64,000 nt of DNA from an uncultured Bacteroidia bacterium (GTDB lineage: Bacteria > Bacteroidota > Bacteroidia > NS11-12g > UBA955). The position numbers and the translations under genes are program-made. Below the pieces are notes generated by a model, which did no database searches, was not told the DNA's origin, and was given only the letters and a program-made list of their open reading frames with translations. Below, one piece after another: positions 18,137 through 27,219 of the stretch; the stretch's first letter is position 1; each line of letters begins with the position of its first letter. Location of the stretch: the NCBI GenBank assembly GCA_943788195.1, contig CALSPH010000002.1, positions 457,054 through 521,053 of the forward strand, read 5' to 3'.

Positions 18137-19114
18137 ATGGCATTCAAAGTAAGTAATGAAACCAAGGTAGGAGCTTTAGCAGCTATCTCAATTACCATTT
18201 TAGTTCTCGGGTATAATTATTTGGCCGGAAAAGACTCTTTATGGTCTTCAGGTAAAACCTATTATGCCCATTTTGAAAACTTAAATGGTTTAAGTAAATC
18301 TAACCCGATCATCTTTAAAGGGTACAAAATTGGTCAAGTATCAGAAATTGAATTCAATGACGAAAGCAAAGATTTTCTTGTGGAGTTAGATATTCAAAAA
18401 GAAGTTAAAATAAACGAAGGAAGTATAGCAAAGATTAGTGATGCCGACTTATTCGGATCTAAGGCCATTGAAATGACCATCATAAAATCGGCTAAAGAAG
18501 CACCCGATGGTTCAACCATTAAAGGAGCCAGTGAAGCCAGTATGTTAGAATCTCTTGGTACAACATTGGGTCCCATTGCTACCCGAATAGACTCTTTAGT
18601 GGCAGCACTCAACAAAACCATTACCAGTGAGGACATGGTGGGCACCATTAGGAACCTTGAATTAACGTCTCGTAACTTAATATCTGTTAGTAGTAAATTA
18701 GACCAAGTAGTGGCAGAAAATCAAGTGCAACTGAATACAATATTCAAAAATGTGGCTTCAATTACAGACAATCTGAGTAAAAATAATGCGGTAATTTCCA
18801 GTGTTCTTCGAAATACAGATTCGATAACCTCAAATATTAGAAAACTTAAATTACAAGAAACTTTAAACGAAGCAAACAAGGCAATAGCATCATTTAACAG
18901 TACATTGAAACAGATTAATGAAGGCAATGGAACGCTGTCATTATTGTTAAAAGATCCGAAGCTTTATAACAATTTAGAAAAAGTGGCAAAGGATTTGGAT
19001 AAGCTTATCTTAGATATTAATGCTTATCCAAAGCGATACTTCAGTATTGGAAGTGGAAAAAAAGCGGATAAGGAAAGAGATAAAGATATAAAAAATGAAA
19101 CGTACAAACCTTAA
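18137..19114 (+). CDS. MCE-domain protein (MlaD-like)
   Basis: The 325-residue protein has one N-terminal membrane anchor (ALAAISITILVLGYNYL). A single MCE domain follows at about 35-115 (YYAHFENLNGLSKSNPIIFKG to SKAIEMTII), and then a long helical, partly coiled-coil region. MCE proteins form hexamers that carry phospholipids between inner and outer membranes with an MlaEF-type transporter; no permease or ATPase genes lie next to it here. The last 20 bases overlap the MORN gene, which implies coupled translation. Confidence 0.9.
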   Translation: MAFKVSNETKVGALAAISITILVLGYNYLAGKDSLWSSGKTYYAHFENLNGLSKSNPIIFKGYKIGQVSEIEFNDESKDFLVELDIQKEVKINEGSIAKISDADLFGSKAIEMTIIKSAKEAPDGSTIKGASEASMLESLGTTLGPIATRIDSLVAALNKTITSEDMVGTIRNLELTSRNLISVSSKLDQVVAENQVQLNTIFKNVASITDNLSKNNAVISSVLRNTDSITSNIRKLKLQETLNEANKAIASFNSTLKQINEGNGTLSLLLKDPKLYNNLEKVAKDLDKLILDINAYPKRYFSIGSGKKADKERDKDIKNETYKP

Positions 19115-20294
19115 AAATAACACTCTAAATACCCTGACTTTGCTTATTGTACTCTTTGCTGCAATAAGTTTAAATGCACAAAAAAGATTCTATTTCGATG
19201 AATCTGGCAATAAGGCAAAATCTTCTGATGCCGTATATTATAAAGACATTATCAAAAGTGGTGATAAGTATAAAGTAAAAGAATATTACTCTAGTAATGA
19301 TAAGTTAAAGCTACAAGGCTCTTATACCACCAGTTCCATTCGCGATGAGGACCGACACGGCAGGTTTACCACTTTCTATGAGAATGGACAGTTGGAGTAT
19401 GAGGTTCGCTTTAAATATGGTAAAGAAGAAGGCGACTATATCAGTTATCATGCAAACGGCAAGGAAAAGGAGAAAGGTATTTTTGCTGGTGGCAAAGAAA
19501 CCGGAGATTGGATTTACTACCACAAGAATGGTCAGGTTTCAAGCAAAGGCAAATACTTCGCTGGTATGTACAATGGTGATTGGGTATGGTATTATGAAGA
19601 TGGCACGAAAGAGAAAGAGGCACGTTATAAAAATGGGGTTAAAGATGGCAATTATATCACCTATCATCCAAACGGTAAAGTAGATATTACGAGCAATTAT
19701 GATGGTGATAGCCTCTGGGGTATCTATCAAACTTTTTGGAGCAACGGAAATCAATCTACCTGGGGCATGTATTACAACAATCAAAGAGATAGTACTTGGA
19801 TGTGGTTTCATGAAAATGGAGTCAAATCATGCCGGGTGAATTATGAAAAAGGTGAATTTCAAAATGGAGATTATTTCAATGAGGAAGGAAAAGAAATAGA
19901 TAGACGTGTTCGTTCGGGCAACTTAGTTAAATTACCTAAGTATCCAGGAGGTATTGACAAATTCACCAATCTGGTTTTAAACAAAATGGATGATGATGAT
20001 ATCAATCTGAAAGGAGCCAAAAAAGCACGCTATGAAAAGCTCATGATTTTTACAGTAGAAATGGATGCCGCTGGGAAAGTTACCAAAGCAGAAATGATAT
20101 CGCCAGATGAGAGTAAACCGTATGGAGACCCTTTTAATGTAATTAAAGCCGTGCGAGATGCAATGCAAAATCTGCCCGAATTAACACCCATGCGCGCTTA
20201 TAATCGATATGTTGAAAGTTCTGCAATTTTTATTATTAAGTATGATGCAGTTACCAAAAGCATGCGCATTTCAGTGATTGGGCTGGATGAATAA
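19095..20294 (+). CDS. Exported MORN-repeat protein with TonB-C-like end
   Basis: The 399-residue protein has a signal peptide ending SLNAQ. Residues about 60-270 are tandem MORN-2 type repeats of the pattern YxNGxxxxxxxYxxGxxxGxWxxY, eight or so in number. The last 110 residues (KYPGGIDKF... to IIKYDAV) resemble the TonB C-terminal fold found at the end of many exported Bacteroidota proteins. Databases often label the repeat part a YwqK-type antitoxin, but nothing here suggests a toxin system. It overlaps the MCE gene and probably works with it in the envelope. Confidence 0.8.
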   Translation: MKRTNLKNNTLNTLTLLIVLFAAISLNAQKRFYFDESGNKAKSSDAVYYKDIIKSGDKYKVKEYYSSNDKLKLQGSYTTSSIRDEDRHGRFTTFYENGQLEYEVRFKYGKEEGDYISYHANGKEKEKGIFAGGKETGDWIYYHKNGQVSSKGKYFAGMYNGDWVWYYEDGTKEKEARYKNGVKDGNYITYHPNGKVDITSNYDGDSLWGIYQTFWSNGNQSTWGMYYNNQRDSTWMWFHENGVKSCRVNYEKGEFQNGDYFNEEGKEIDRRVRSGNLVKLPKYPGGIDKFTNLVLNKMDDDDINLKGAKKARYEKLMIFTVEMDAAGKVTKAEMISPDESKPYGDPFNVIKAVRDAMQNLPELTPMRAYNRYVESSAIFIIKYDAVTKSMRISVIGLDE

Positions 20295-20300
20295 ATCCCA

Positions 20301-20858
20301 CTAGAACAAAAACAAAATACTGGGCAGGTGATATAAATTACCTCCTGTTTTCCCTTTTTTTATTCCCATGCTTTCGCGTATGAATTTTAGCGCAATGGCA
20401 ATCTGATTTTCAACCGTCTTCGTGTTGATATCCAATAAACTTGCGATTTCTTTATACGATAGATGCTCGGTTCTACTGAGTAAAAAAACCCGTTTGCATT
20501 TGGGAGGTAAACGTTCAATAGCATCAAAAATCATTCGTTCGGTTTCCTTTTTCGAAAGTTGTTGCAATGGATTAGGCATATCACCCGTTACCTCCAGTGT
20601 ACCATCATTCATTTCTGTGGCAAAAAGCTTGCGCTTCTGTAAAACGTTGAGTGACTTATTCTTTACACTGGTATATAAGTATGACTTCAAACTTTCGTCA
20701 AGTGCTAACGAATCTCTTTTTTCCCAAATTGCCAAAAAACAATCATGCACTACCCCTTCGGCTTCTTTTATATTGCCTACATAACTTTGTGCAAATGAAA
20801 CTAATCTACCTGCAAATAAATTAAAGAGCACTTCAAATTGTTGATGTTGAGATTTCAA
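20301..20858 (-). CDS. ECF-type RNA polymerase sigma factor
   Basis: The 185-residue protein has sigma-70 region 2 at about 10-75 (LVSFAQSYVGNIKEAEGVVHDCF, with the core-binding helix) and region 4 at about 115-170 with the helix-turn-helix LSYKEIASLLDINTKTVENQ. This is the Bacteroidota-expanded ECF family that usually sits with a FecR-type anti-sigma gene and a TonB receptor. Neither is present beside it here; it follows aspS by 71 bases. It is either an orphan or controlled from elsewhere. Confidence 0.9.
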   Translation of the reverse strand: MKSQHQQFEVLFNLFAGRLVSFAQSYVGNIKEAEGVVHDCFLAIWEKRDSLALDESLKSYLYTSVKNKSLNVLQKRKLFATEMNDGTLEVTGDMPNPLQQLSKKETERMIFDAIERLPPKCKRVFLLSRTEHLSYKEIASLLDINTKTVENQIAIALKFIRESMGIKKGKTGGNLYHLPSILFLF

Positions 20859-20929
20859 AACTGCATTACAATAATAACCAATGGGCTTCTATTAAAGATG
20901 CAAAATATGCACAACTATTCAGAGGTGGT

Positions 20930-22693
20930 CTATTTTAGCTTAAGGCCCAATTCATTCAATTGGTCTACATCCACTTTTGAAGGTGCATCGATCATCACAT
21001 CTCTTCCCATATTGTTTTTAGGGAAAGCGATGTAATCGCGAATGCTATCTGTGCCACCAATTAATGCACACATTCGATCAAACCCAAAAGCGATGCCTCC
21101 ATGCGGTGGAGCGCCATATTTAAATGCATTCATAAGGAAACCAAACTGAGCTTCTGCTTCAGCCGATGTAAACCCAAGTGCATCAAACATGGAAGATTGC
21201 AATGCTTTGTCATGGATCCGGATACTTCCACCACCCAATTCTACGCCATTAATCACCATATCATAAGCATTGGCTCTCACCTTAGATAGGTCGCTTTTTA
21301 ACAACTCCATGTCCTCCGCTAACGGAGAGGTAAACGGATGGTGCATGGCATGATATCGCTTATGCTCTTCATCCCATTCCAGTAAAGGAAAATCTACCAC
21401 CCAAAGCGGCTTAAAGATTGATGGATCCCTTAACCCTTCCTCTTCACCCAACTTTAGACGTAAGGCACTCATTTGTGTTTGGGCTGGGATTAAATCCCCA
21501 CTGATTACCACAATCAAATCGCCTTCTTCTGCATCACAAAATTTAGCCCATTCGTTTAATTTATCCTGACCATAAAACTTATCGACCGATGACTTGTGTG
21601 CGCCCTCAGCCCCTAATCTGCAGTATATTAGTCCCTTGGCTCCAACTTGAGGTCGTTTTACCCAATCGGTTAGTTTGTCTATTTCCTTTCGTGTTCTGGT
21701 AGCTCCCCTTTTAATATTTAAGGCAATGACAGCTGGTGCTGAATCGAAAATTCCAAATCCTTGACCAGAAACCAAATCATCTCCATTCCTACCCCCTTTG
21801 AGGTAATTAAACTGCATCTCAAAACGGGTATCCGGCTTATCATTCCCATAATGATACATTGCATCGGCATAGGTAATTCGTGGAAATTGGCCCAAATCTG
21901 CACCTTTCACATCTTTCAGAATAGCCTTCACCATTCCTTCAAAGACATTGAGCACATCATCCCGTTCCACAAAACTCATTTCACAATCAATTTGAGTAAA
22001 TTCCGGTTGTCTATCCGCTCTTAGATCTTCATCTCTAAAACATTTAACGATTTGGAAATATTTATCCATACCTGCAACCATAAGTAGTTGCTTAAACGTT
22101 TGTGGACTTTGTGGAAGTGCATAAAACTGCCCTTGATTCATTCTACTGGGAACTACAAAATCACGCGCTCCTTCAGGAGTTGATTTAATAAGTACAGGTG
22201 TTTCAACTTCAATAAACTCCGCATCGGAAAGATAATTTCTAATTTTTTGCGCTAATTGATGCCTCAGTATTAACTTGTTCTTTACTGGCTCACGTCTGAT
22301 ATCAAGGTACCTGTACTGCATACGCAACTCCTCTCCTCCATCGGTGTCATTATCGATTGTGAAAGGTGGCGTGGCAGCTGCATTTAAAACATGAAGCTCC
22401 GTTACCTCCAATTCTATTTCCCCAGTAGGAATATTTTTGTTCTTACTCTCCCGTTCTTTTACAATACCCTTCACTTGGATTACAAATTCACGACCGAGAC
22501 CACGGGCAGAATTCAACAATTCCGGATTGACGGTATCATTAAAAGACAATTGGGTTATCCCATATCGATCACGCAAATCAATAAAGGTAAGACCACCAAA
22601 ATCTCTATTTTTTGCCACCCAACCGGATAGCTCTACTTCTTTTCCTTGATCTGCAATGCGCAATTCACCACAATGGTGTGTTCTATAAGCCAT
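20930..22693 (-). CDS. aspS: Aspartate-tRNA ligase
   Basis: The enzyme charges tRNA-Asp with aspartate. At 587 residues it has full bacterial length: an N-terminal anticodon-binding OB fold ([24 protein letters not shown]), class II motif 2 ([18 protein letters not shown]), the bacterial insertion domain, and motif 3 ([16 protein letters not shown]) near the C terminus. It is cytoplasmic. A TACCTTTG -7 box lies at 22701-22708 on the minus strand, only 7 bases before the ATG. Confidence 0.98.
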   Translation of the reverse strand: MAYRTHHCGELRIADQGKEVELSGWVAKNRDFGGLTFIDLRDRYGITQLSFNDTVNPELLNSARGLGREFVIQVKGIVKERESKNKNIPTGEIELEVTELHVLNAAATPPFTIDNDTDGGEELRMQYRYLDIRREPVKNKLILRHQLAQKIRNYLSDAEFIEVETPVLIKSTPEGARDFVVPSRMNQGQFYALPQSPQTFKQLLMVAGMDKYFQIVKCFRDEDLRADRQPEFTQIDCEMSFVERDDVLNVFEGMVKAILKDVKGADLGQFPRITYADAMYHYGNDKPDTRFEMQFNYLKGGRNGDDLVSGQGFGIFDSAPAVIALNIKRGATRTRKEIDKLTDWVKRPQVGAKGLIYCRLGAEGAHKSSVDKFYGQDKLNEWAKFCDAEEGDLIVVISGDLIPAQTQMSALRLKLGEEEGLRDPSIFKPLWVVDFPLLEWDEEHKRYHAMHHPFTSPLAEDMELLKSDLSKVRANAYDMVINGVELGGGSIRIHDKALQSSMFDALGFTSAEAEAQFGFLMNAFKYGAPPHGGIAFGFDRMCALIGGTDSIRDYIAFPKNNMGRDVMIDAPSKVDVDQLNELGLKLK

Positions 22694-22797
22694 AGGGCTG
22701 CAAAGGTATGAGAAACCAATTAAACCACATTATAAACTCAATGATTATCAAATGTATTTTTGGAAGACACCTTAACCGAAAAACTAATAAATAATAA

Positions 22798-25029
22798 TTA
22801 ATTGAGGATTGTAAATTGACCGGTATAAAACCTATGTGCATTACTTATAGGGTCAATAAATCGTATCATATACATATAACTTCCCATGGGTACTTTCTTA
22901 TAGTTAAAAGTCCCATCCCATATAGCTTCATTCTTATTTTCATAAATAAGCTCTCCCCAGCGATTATAAATTTCAATACTAGCTTTATTAATTTGACATT
23001 CAGATTCTAACTTAAAAACATCATTTACACCATCCCCATTTGGCGTAAAAGCGTTGGACACAAAAACATGACATTCGCATGGTTTAATAAGGAAGCGTTC
23101 ATATTGTTGATGCGTAAAATTGTTTTTATACAATGTAATATCTAATTCTTTATATCCCTCTTTTTCAAATGCAAAACTAGCCGAATTGTTATTTTGCTGC
23201 TTTACAATGTTATGAGAAATATCAATCGAAAAACTATCCAAGTTTGGATCTAAACTAATACTGCTCATAGAATCCAAACATTTCAAGTTAAATTGAGGAA
23301 CACAGTTCAACACAATCAAATTAATGCTGTCAGTGAAACTGCAATTATTATTGTATGCAGTGGCAAAATATCTCTTAGATTCATTTAATAGGCGCGTTAC
23401 ACTGCTGTTTCCATCTCTCCACTTGACACTATCACTTGTGCCAATAACCTTCACAAACAATCCATTAGCTTTGCAGACAACTGTATCGCTACCCAATTTA
23501 AAAACGGGATAATCCGATCTTTCAATTGGTATTAGACTATCAATAAATAAACCATTCTTAAATAGCCTAACAACAGTTGCAGTATCTTGCCAAAAAGTAA
23601 TACTGGTCTTATTGATACTTGCATTAGAAATTGCTTTTAAAGAATCTGCATTTGAGACATAATTATACGATACTTCATCATCCCCGCAGGCATGGACAGG
23701 TGGTAGATAAAAATCAACTTTATGTAAAACAAAACTGTCTGAAGAACTACAAAATGAATCGGAAACGGTTAATTTGTATTTTCCATCCTTCATAGCATGA
23801 ATTGGACTTGTCGAATCTCCTGTATTCCAAATATAGTTATTGGATGCTATTGATTTTTGACCAATCAGTAAATTTTGATTTTTAAATATTAAAGTATCCT
23901 GGGGTAACGAAAAGATGGGTAAGGGCTTTACCTCTATCATCCGCTCAATAGTATCTTTGCCCGTTGGGCTTTCAGAAATAACTTTGAGCATATAAATACC
24001 TTTCTTAGTATACAAATGTTTTATTGAGGGCACATTGCTTGCTTCTTTAGTTCCATCTCCAAAATGCCAGACTATCGGGTATTTTGTATCACCCCGAAAT
24101 TTAAATTGAATTGTATCTAACATACAATCCCCTATTTTTTTAACTACGGGTTTTTGCTTAAAGTACATATTATAAGGAAAGTAAGTTCTTGTACTTAAAT
24201 AACTTTTTATTCTTGTAGATTCGTTTGTAAAGGGCACTTTATATGACTCAATAATTATATCATTCACATTTTTAGTATTAGGATTCTGTATTTCATTGAT
24301 TCTACAATCCGTTGCATTTAAATCATTGAAATTATCCTTGCTTCGGCCACCATAAATACCTGTCAAATAGTATAGTTTATTATTGCTAGATAATAAAACA
24401 CCATGAGAAGCAAATGTGTCAATTAGCTTGTCCAAGGTGAATTTATTATGAACTGAAAAGTTTAAACTATCTAAATTAAATCTATACAAACCAGTTTTAA
24501 TTTTTTTACTCCGCTTAACTCCGATAAAAATATATTTACCATCCGAACTATATTCAAATAGGAAATTAGGCACCGTATCTAATAGAATAGATTTAGTATC
24601 CATTTTAACAGCGCCTGTAATTCTATCGAAGCTGTAAAAAGTAAGTTCCTGACTTTGCAGTTGTTCAGTATAAGAATAACCATTATCACTCCGTTTTAAC
24701 TCCTTGTTAATAAAACAAAACTGCTCACCATTAGGATTAAACTTAATGAAATAGTCATTAATAAGCGAACTTGTCTTGCCTCTAGGTCCGTTGATACTGA
24801 GTTTAGGTTCATTACCATAAGTACCTACATTGGCAAAAAACGATTTGAAATTTTGACTTCTTATACTTTTTGTAAATACAGCTGAAGTATCCAGACCCTT
24901 CTCGTTAATATTATATACATAAATATTATTTAAACTATCATTTTTAAATACGAGCCAATAACCTCCTTTTTTTCTCTGTCGCTTGAAAAGTTCCAAAACC
25001 ATCACCCTCGAATAGATTTTTATTCTCAA
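22798..25029 (-). CDS. T9SS type B (CHU_C) secreted protein, downstream part of a frameshifted gene
   Basis: This is the main part of a gene interrupted by a +1 frameshift at 24967-24973. Real coding begins just after that site; the first 20 or so residues of this frame (MRIKIYSRVM...) are antecedent noise. From the N side come a beta-propeller-like region, a PKD domain (VWHFGDGTKEASNVPSIKHLY), a second Ig-like part, and the gliding-motility-associated type B sorting domain (SNAFTPNGDGVNDVFKLES, IYNRWGELIYENKN, WDGTFNYKKVPMGSY). Such proteins are T9SS cargo at the cell surface. Joined with the upstream piece it would be about 910 residues. Confidence 0.85.
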   Translation of the reverse strand: MRIKIYSRVMVLELFKRQRKKGGYWLVFKNDSLNNIYVYNINEKGLDTSAVFTKSIRSQNFKSFFANVGTYGNEPKLSINGPRGKTSSLINDYFIKFNPNGEQFCFINKELKRSDNGYSYTEQLQSQELTFYSFDRITGAVKMDTKSILLDTVPNFLFEYSSDGKYIFIGVKRSKKIKTGLYRFNLDSLNFSVHNKFTLDKLIDTFASHGVLLSSNNKLYYLTGIYGGRSKDNFNDLNATDCRINEIQNPNTKNVNDIIIESYKVPFTNESTRIKSYLSTRTYFPYNMYFKQKPVVKKIGDCMLDTIQFKFRGDTKYPIVWHFGDGTKEASNVPSIKHLYTKKGIYMLKVISESPTGKDTIERMIEVKPLPIFSLPQDTLIFKNQNLLIGQKSIASNNYIWNTGDSTSPIHAMKDGKYKLTVSDSFCSSSDSFVLHKVDFYLPPVHACGDDEVSYNYVSNADSLKAISNASINKTSITFWQDTATVVRLFKNGLFIDSLIPIERSDYPVFKLGSDTVVCKANGLFVKVIGTSDSVKWRDGNSSVTRLLNESKRYFATAYNNNCSFTDSINLIVLNCVPQFNLKCLDSMSSISLDPNLDSFSIDISHNIVKQQNNNSASFAFEKEGYKELDITLYKNNFTHQQYERFLIKPCECHVFVSNAFTPNGDGVNDVFKLESECQINKASIEIYNRWGELIYENKNEAIWDGTFNYKKVPMGSYMYMIRFIDPISNAHRFYTGQFTILN

Positions 25030-25531
25030 CTACTGAACCTTTCCCATTATTGCCAGTGATATCTATAGTTAATTGTTTGAAAACAAAGGACCCATTTTGA
25101 GAGTAAGGCTTTTCTACTCCACTTAAGAATAGAAAAAACAGGTCATCATTACCTGGGTGTGGTACAAATAAACTCCTTAAACATTTATTATCGTATGGGT
25201 AAACTTCATTTGCTGTGTCGAAGTCGTAAATTACTTCAAAATTACTATTATATAATCTAGTTAAATGAAAAAACAAAGCAGGAGTGCCCTTCTTATCTGA
25301 AATACTTGACGGTGCGATTAGCCATTTATTCAGAATGCTATTATTGAAATAACTGGAATCTCGTGGCGAATGAGGCTTTTTCGTAAAACTCCAATTAGCT
25401 TCTAAATCATTAAAAACCACATCAAATCTGCCAGTTCCATTATTCCAGTATGTGCCATAACCTTGACCTTTAAGATTTGACGCACAATAGAATAACAAAA
25501 GAATAAATAGCAATCTCACTCGTTCTTTCAA
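24944..25531 (-). CDS. N-terminal part of the frameshifted T9SS type B protein
   Basis: The 195-codon frame supplies what the downstream piece lacks: a signal peptide (MKERVRLLFILLLFYCASNLKGQ) and the start of the passenger. In this frame the codons near the end are GAG AAA AAA AGG AGG TTA. One base fewer in the run of seven A continues into the long downstream frame as EKKGGYWLVF. The total length (2734 bases) minus one base is divisible by three, which fits a single-base indel. The last residues RRLLARI of this frame are out of frame and not part of the native protein unless it truly ends there. Confidence 0.8.
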   Translation of the reverse strand: MKERVRLLFILLLFYCASNLKGQGYGTYWNNGTGRFDVVFNDLEANWSFTKKPHSPRDSSYFNNSILNKWLIAPSSISDKKGTPALFFHLTRLYNSNFEVIYDFDTANEVYPYDNKCLRSLFVPHPGNDDLFFLFLSGVEKPYSQNGSFVFKQLTIDITGNNGKGSVVENKNLFEGDGFGTFQATEKKRRLLARI

Positions 25532-25551
25532 ATATACTGATTAATTATCAT

Positions 25552-26001
25552 TTATGTGATTGTTACTACCAACTTACCACCTACATAAGTAAATGAAACT
25601 ATGTAAGTTGACCCGCCACAAGAAAAAGTTTGACTAGTAGGACCACTTAATGTAAAAGTTAATACTGGAGTTCCCGTACCATTTCCTAATCTAATTTTTG
25701 TAGGACAGCCACAAGGACCATCTCCACATCGTATTTCTGGTGGATTACTTGTTCCGTTATTACAATCCCAATCGGCATTGAGTGAGCCTACACTAGTTGC
25801 TGGAATAGTACATCCTCCAGCATATTCAAAAAACCAACTTAACCCACATGCGCCAGTTACTGGGCCAACAAATTGAATTGGACTGCATACACAAGAAGTT
25901 GGACCACTTCCACAATACGTTTGAGCATCTAAATTTGATGCGATCGAAGCAATGAAAATAATGCTTATTACTTGTAACATTTTTGTAATTTTCTTTTTCA
26001 T
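25552..26001 (-). CDS. Small cysteine-rich secreted protein
   Basis: I do not recognise this 149-residue protein. It has a signal peptide (QVISIIFIASIASNLDAQ) and a mature part of about 120 residues with ten cysteines, many in Cys-Gly or Cys-x-Cys pairs (YCGSGPTSCVC, CGDGPCGCP). It is rich in Gly, Thr and Ser and ends in beta-strand-like SFTYVGGKLVVTIT. No T9SS tail is visible. It lies 20 bases upstream of the T9SS type B gene on the same strand and may be cotranscribed with it. The region is markedly AT-rich between coding segments. Confidence 0.65.
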   Translation of the reverse strand: MKKKITKMLQVISIIFIASIASNLDAQTYCGSGPTSCVCSPIQFVGPVTGACGLSWFFEYAGGCTIPATSVGSLNADWDCNNGTSNPPEIRCGDGPCGCPTKIRLGNGTGTPVLTFTLSGPTSQTFSCGGSTYIVSFTYVGGKLVVTIT

Positions 26002-26090
26002 AATTATTAACTGTTTTTTTCATCTCTAATATATAATACATTTCTTTAAACAAATGACTATAAATTATGGCAAATTGCAATATTTGCCCT

Positions 26091-26402
26091 ATGAAAGTTG
26101 GCGAAAACATAAGACGAGTAAGGCAATCAAAAGGTTACTCACAGGAGTATTTAGCACAAAAACTGGGGGTTTCACAAAACTTTATACATAAAATTGAAGC
26201 GAATAAGAAGAATGCAAGTATTGAAGATTTAAAGCAATTAGCTATTGTTTTAGAAACCCCAATTAGTGAGCTTTTAGGCGCCCCACTATATCAAGAGAAC
26301 CACAATAGCACTAACAGCAGCCTTATAGGCACTTATACTATCCATCATCACTTCCCAGCAGAACTTATGGAAGTGCTAAAAAAAATAGCTGATAACATAT
26401 GA
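26091..26402 (+). CDS. XRE-family helix-turn-helix regulator
   Basis: The frame can start at 26067, but the conserved domain begins MKVGENIRRVRQSKGYSQEY, so the ATG at 26091 is preferred (103 residues). The HTH is residues 4-60: YSQEYLAQKLGVSQNFIHKIEANKK is a textbook XRE motif, followed by ISELLG. The remaining 35 residues may mediate dimerisation. It is divergent from the Cys-rich protein gene and could control it and the T9SS type B gene. A near-match -7 box (AATATTTG, 26079-26086) ends four bases before the chosen ATG. Confidence 0.85.
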   Translation: MKVGENIRRVRQSKGYSQEYLAQKLGVSQNFIHKIEANKKNASIEDLKQLAIVLETPISELLGAPLYQENHNSTNSSLIGTYTIHHHFPAELMEVLKKIADNI

Positions 26403-26417
26403 AAGATGTATTAAACA

Positions 26418-27167
26418 TTACTCATTGAGTTGGCATAAATAAATGTATTTCTGTGTATGGTATTTTGCCATCAACCGAGACCATTGAAAACCTACCATGC
26501 CATTCAATATATTTCCATACACCACATAATGTTTTGCGAAATATACAGGATATGCCAATGCTATCATGAGAGCCGATCGAGACTTCCCGCGCTGCTGCAA
26601 TTGCTGTGCACCCAGTTGTGCATATTTTTTCATTTTAGCCTTTGCATGCGCTAGATTTCTGTACGTATAATGCAGCAATGGCCCCTGCAATAATTTCACT
26701 GCACCTTCTACATGAAGCGTTTCATGAACCAATGCCTCATTGTACTTGCCTTTTCCCTTGCGAAAAAGCCGTGTCAGTCGATCTCTAGATTCTCTACCAT
26801 ATTTTAATTCACTTCCTAAGAAAAAATTTTTTCTAGGAAAACTGAATCCATTGAATGGAACTTCTTTACCTGAAAAAGCAGATTCAATTTCCTGCCGCAA
26901 CTCCTGCGAAACCACTTCATCTGCATCCAAACTGAGTATCCAATCAGAGCTCGCTTTTGAAAAGCCAAAATTCTTTTGAGCACCGTAGCCTAAAAAGGCT
27001 TGTTGAATTACTAGAGCGCCATGCGATTCGCTTACTTGAACGGTTTCATCATCGCTATGGCTATCAATCACCATAATTTCTTTGCAGAAATGAACTGAAT
27101 CAATTGCCTTTGCAATCCGATCCGCTTCATTCTTAGTGATGATTACTGCGGTTATAGGTAGTCTCAT
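26418..27167 (-). CDS. Family 2 glycosyltransferase (WaaE/KdtX-like)
   Basis: The 249-residue enzyme shows the GT-A signature of family 2: AVIITKNEADRIAKAIDS at the N terminus, VIDSHSDDET, and the metal-binding DADEV in WILSLDADEV. A later FPRKNFFLG and ALVHETLHV match the branch that adds a sugar to the inner core of lipopolysaccharide (WaaE/KdtX type). The exact sugar is not predictable. It has no long membrane segment and acts at the cytoplasmic face. It is a single gene, convergent with the XRE regulator. Confidence 0.88.
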   Translation of the reverse strand: MRLPITAVIITKNEADRIAKAIDSVHFCKEIMVIDSHSDDETVQVSESHGALVIQQAFLGYGAQKNFGFSKASSDWILSLDADEVVSQELRQEIESAFSGKEVPFNGFSFPRKNFFLGSELKYGRESRDRLTRLFRKGKGKYNEALVHETLHVEGAVKLLQGPLLHYTYRNLAHAKAKMKKYAQLGAQQLQQRGKSRSALMIALAYPVYFAKHYVVYGNILNGMVGFQWSRLMAKYHTQKYIYLCQLNE

Positions 27168-27219
27168 TGCTCAATTACTAATAGTCCCTTTGCAAACCAT
27201 ATCCACCGTAACGGCCATA

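Noticed and set aside
19095-20294. Reading the MORN-repeat protein as an antitoxin
   Set aside because: The YwqK antitoxin label rests on the repeats alone. No toxin gene is adjacent and the protein is exported.
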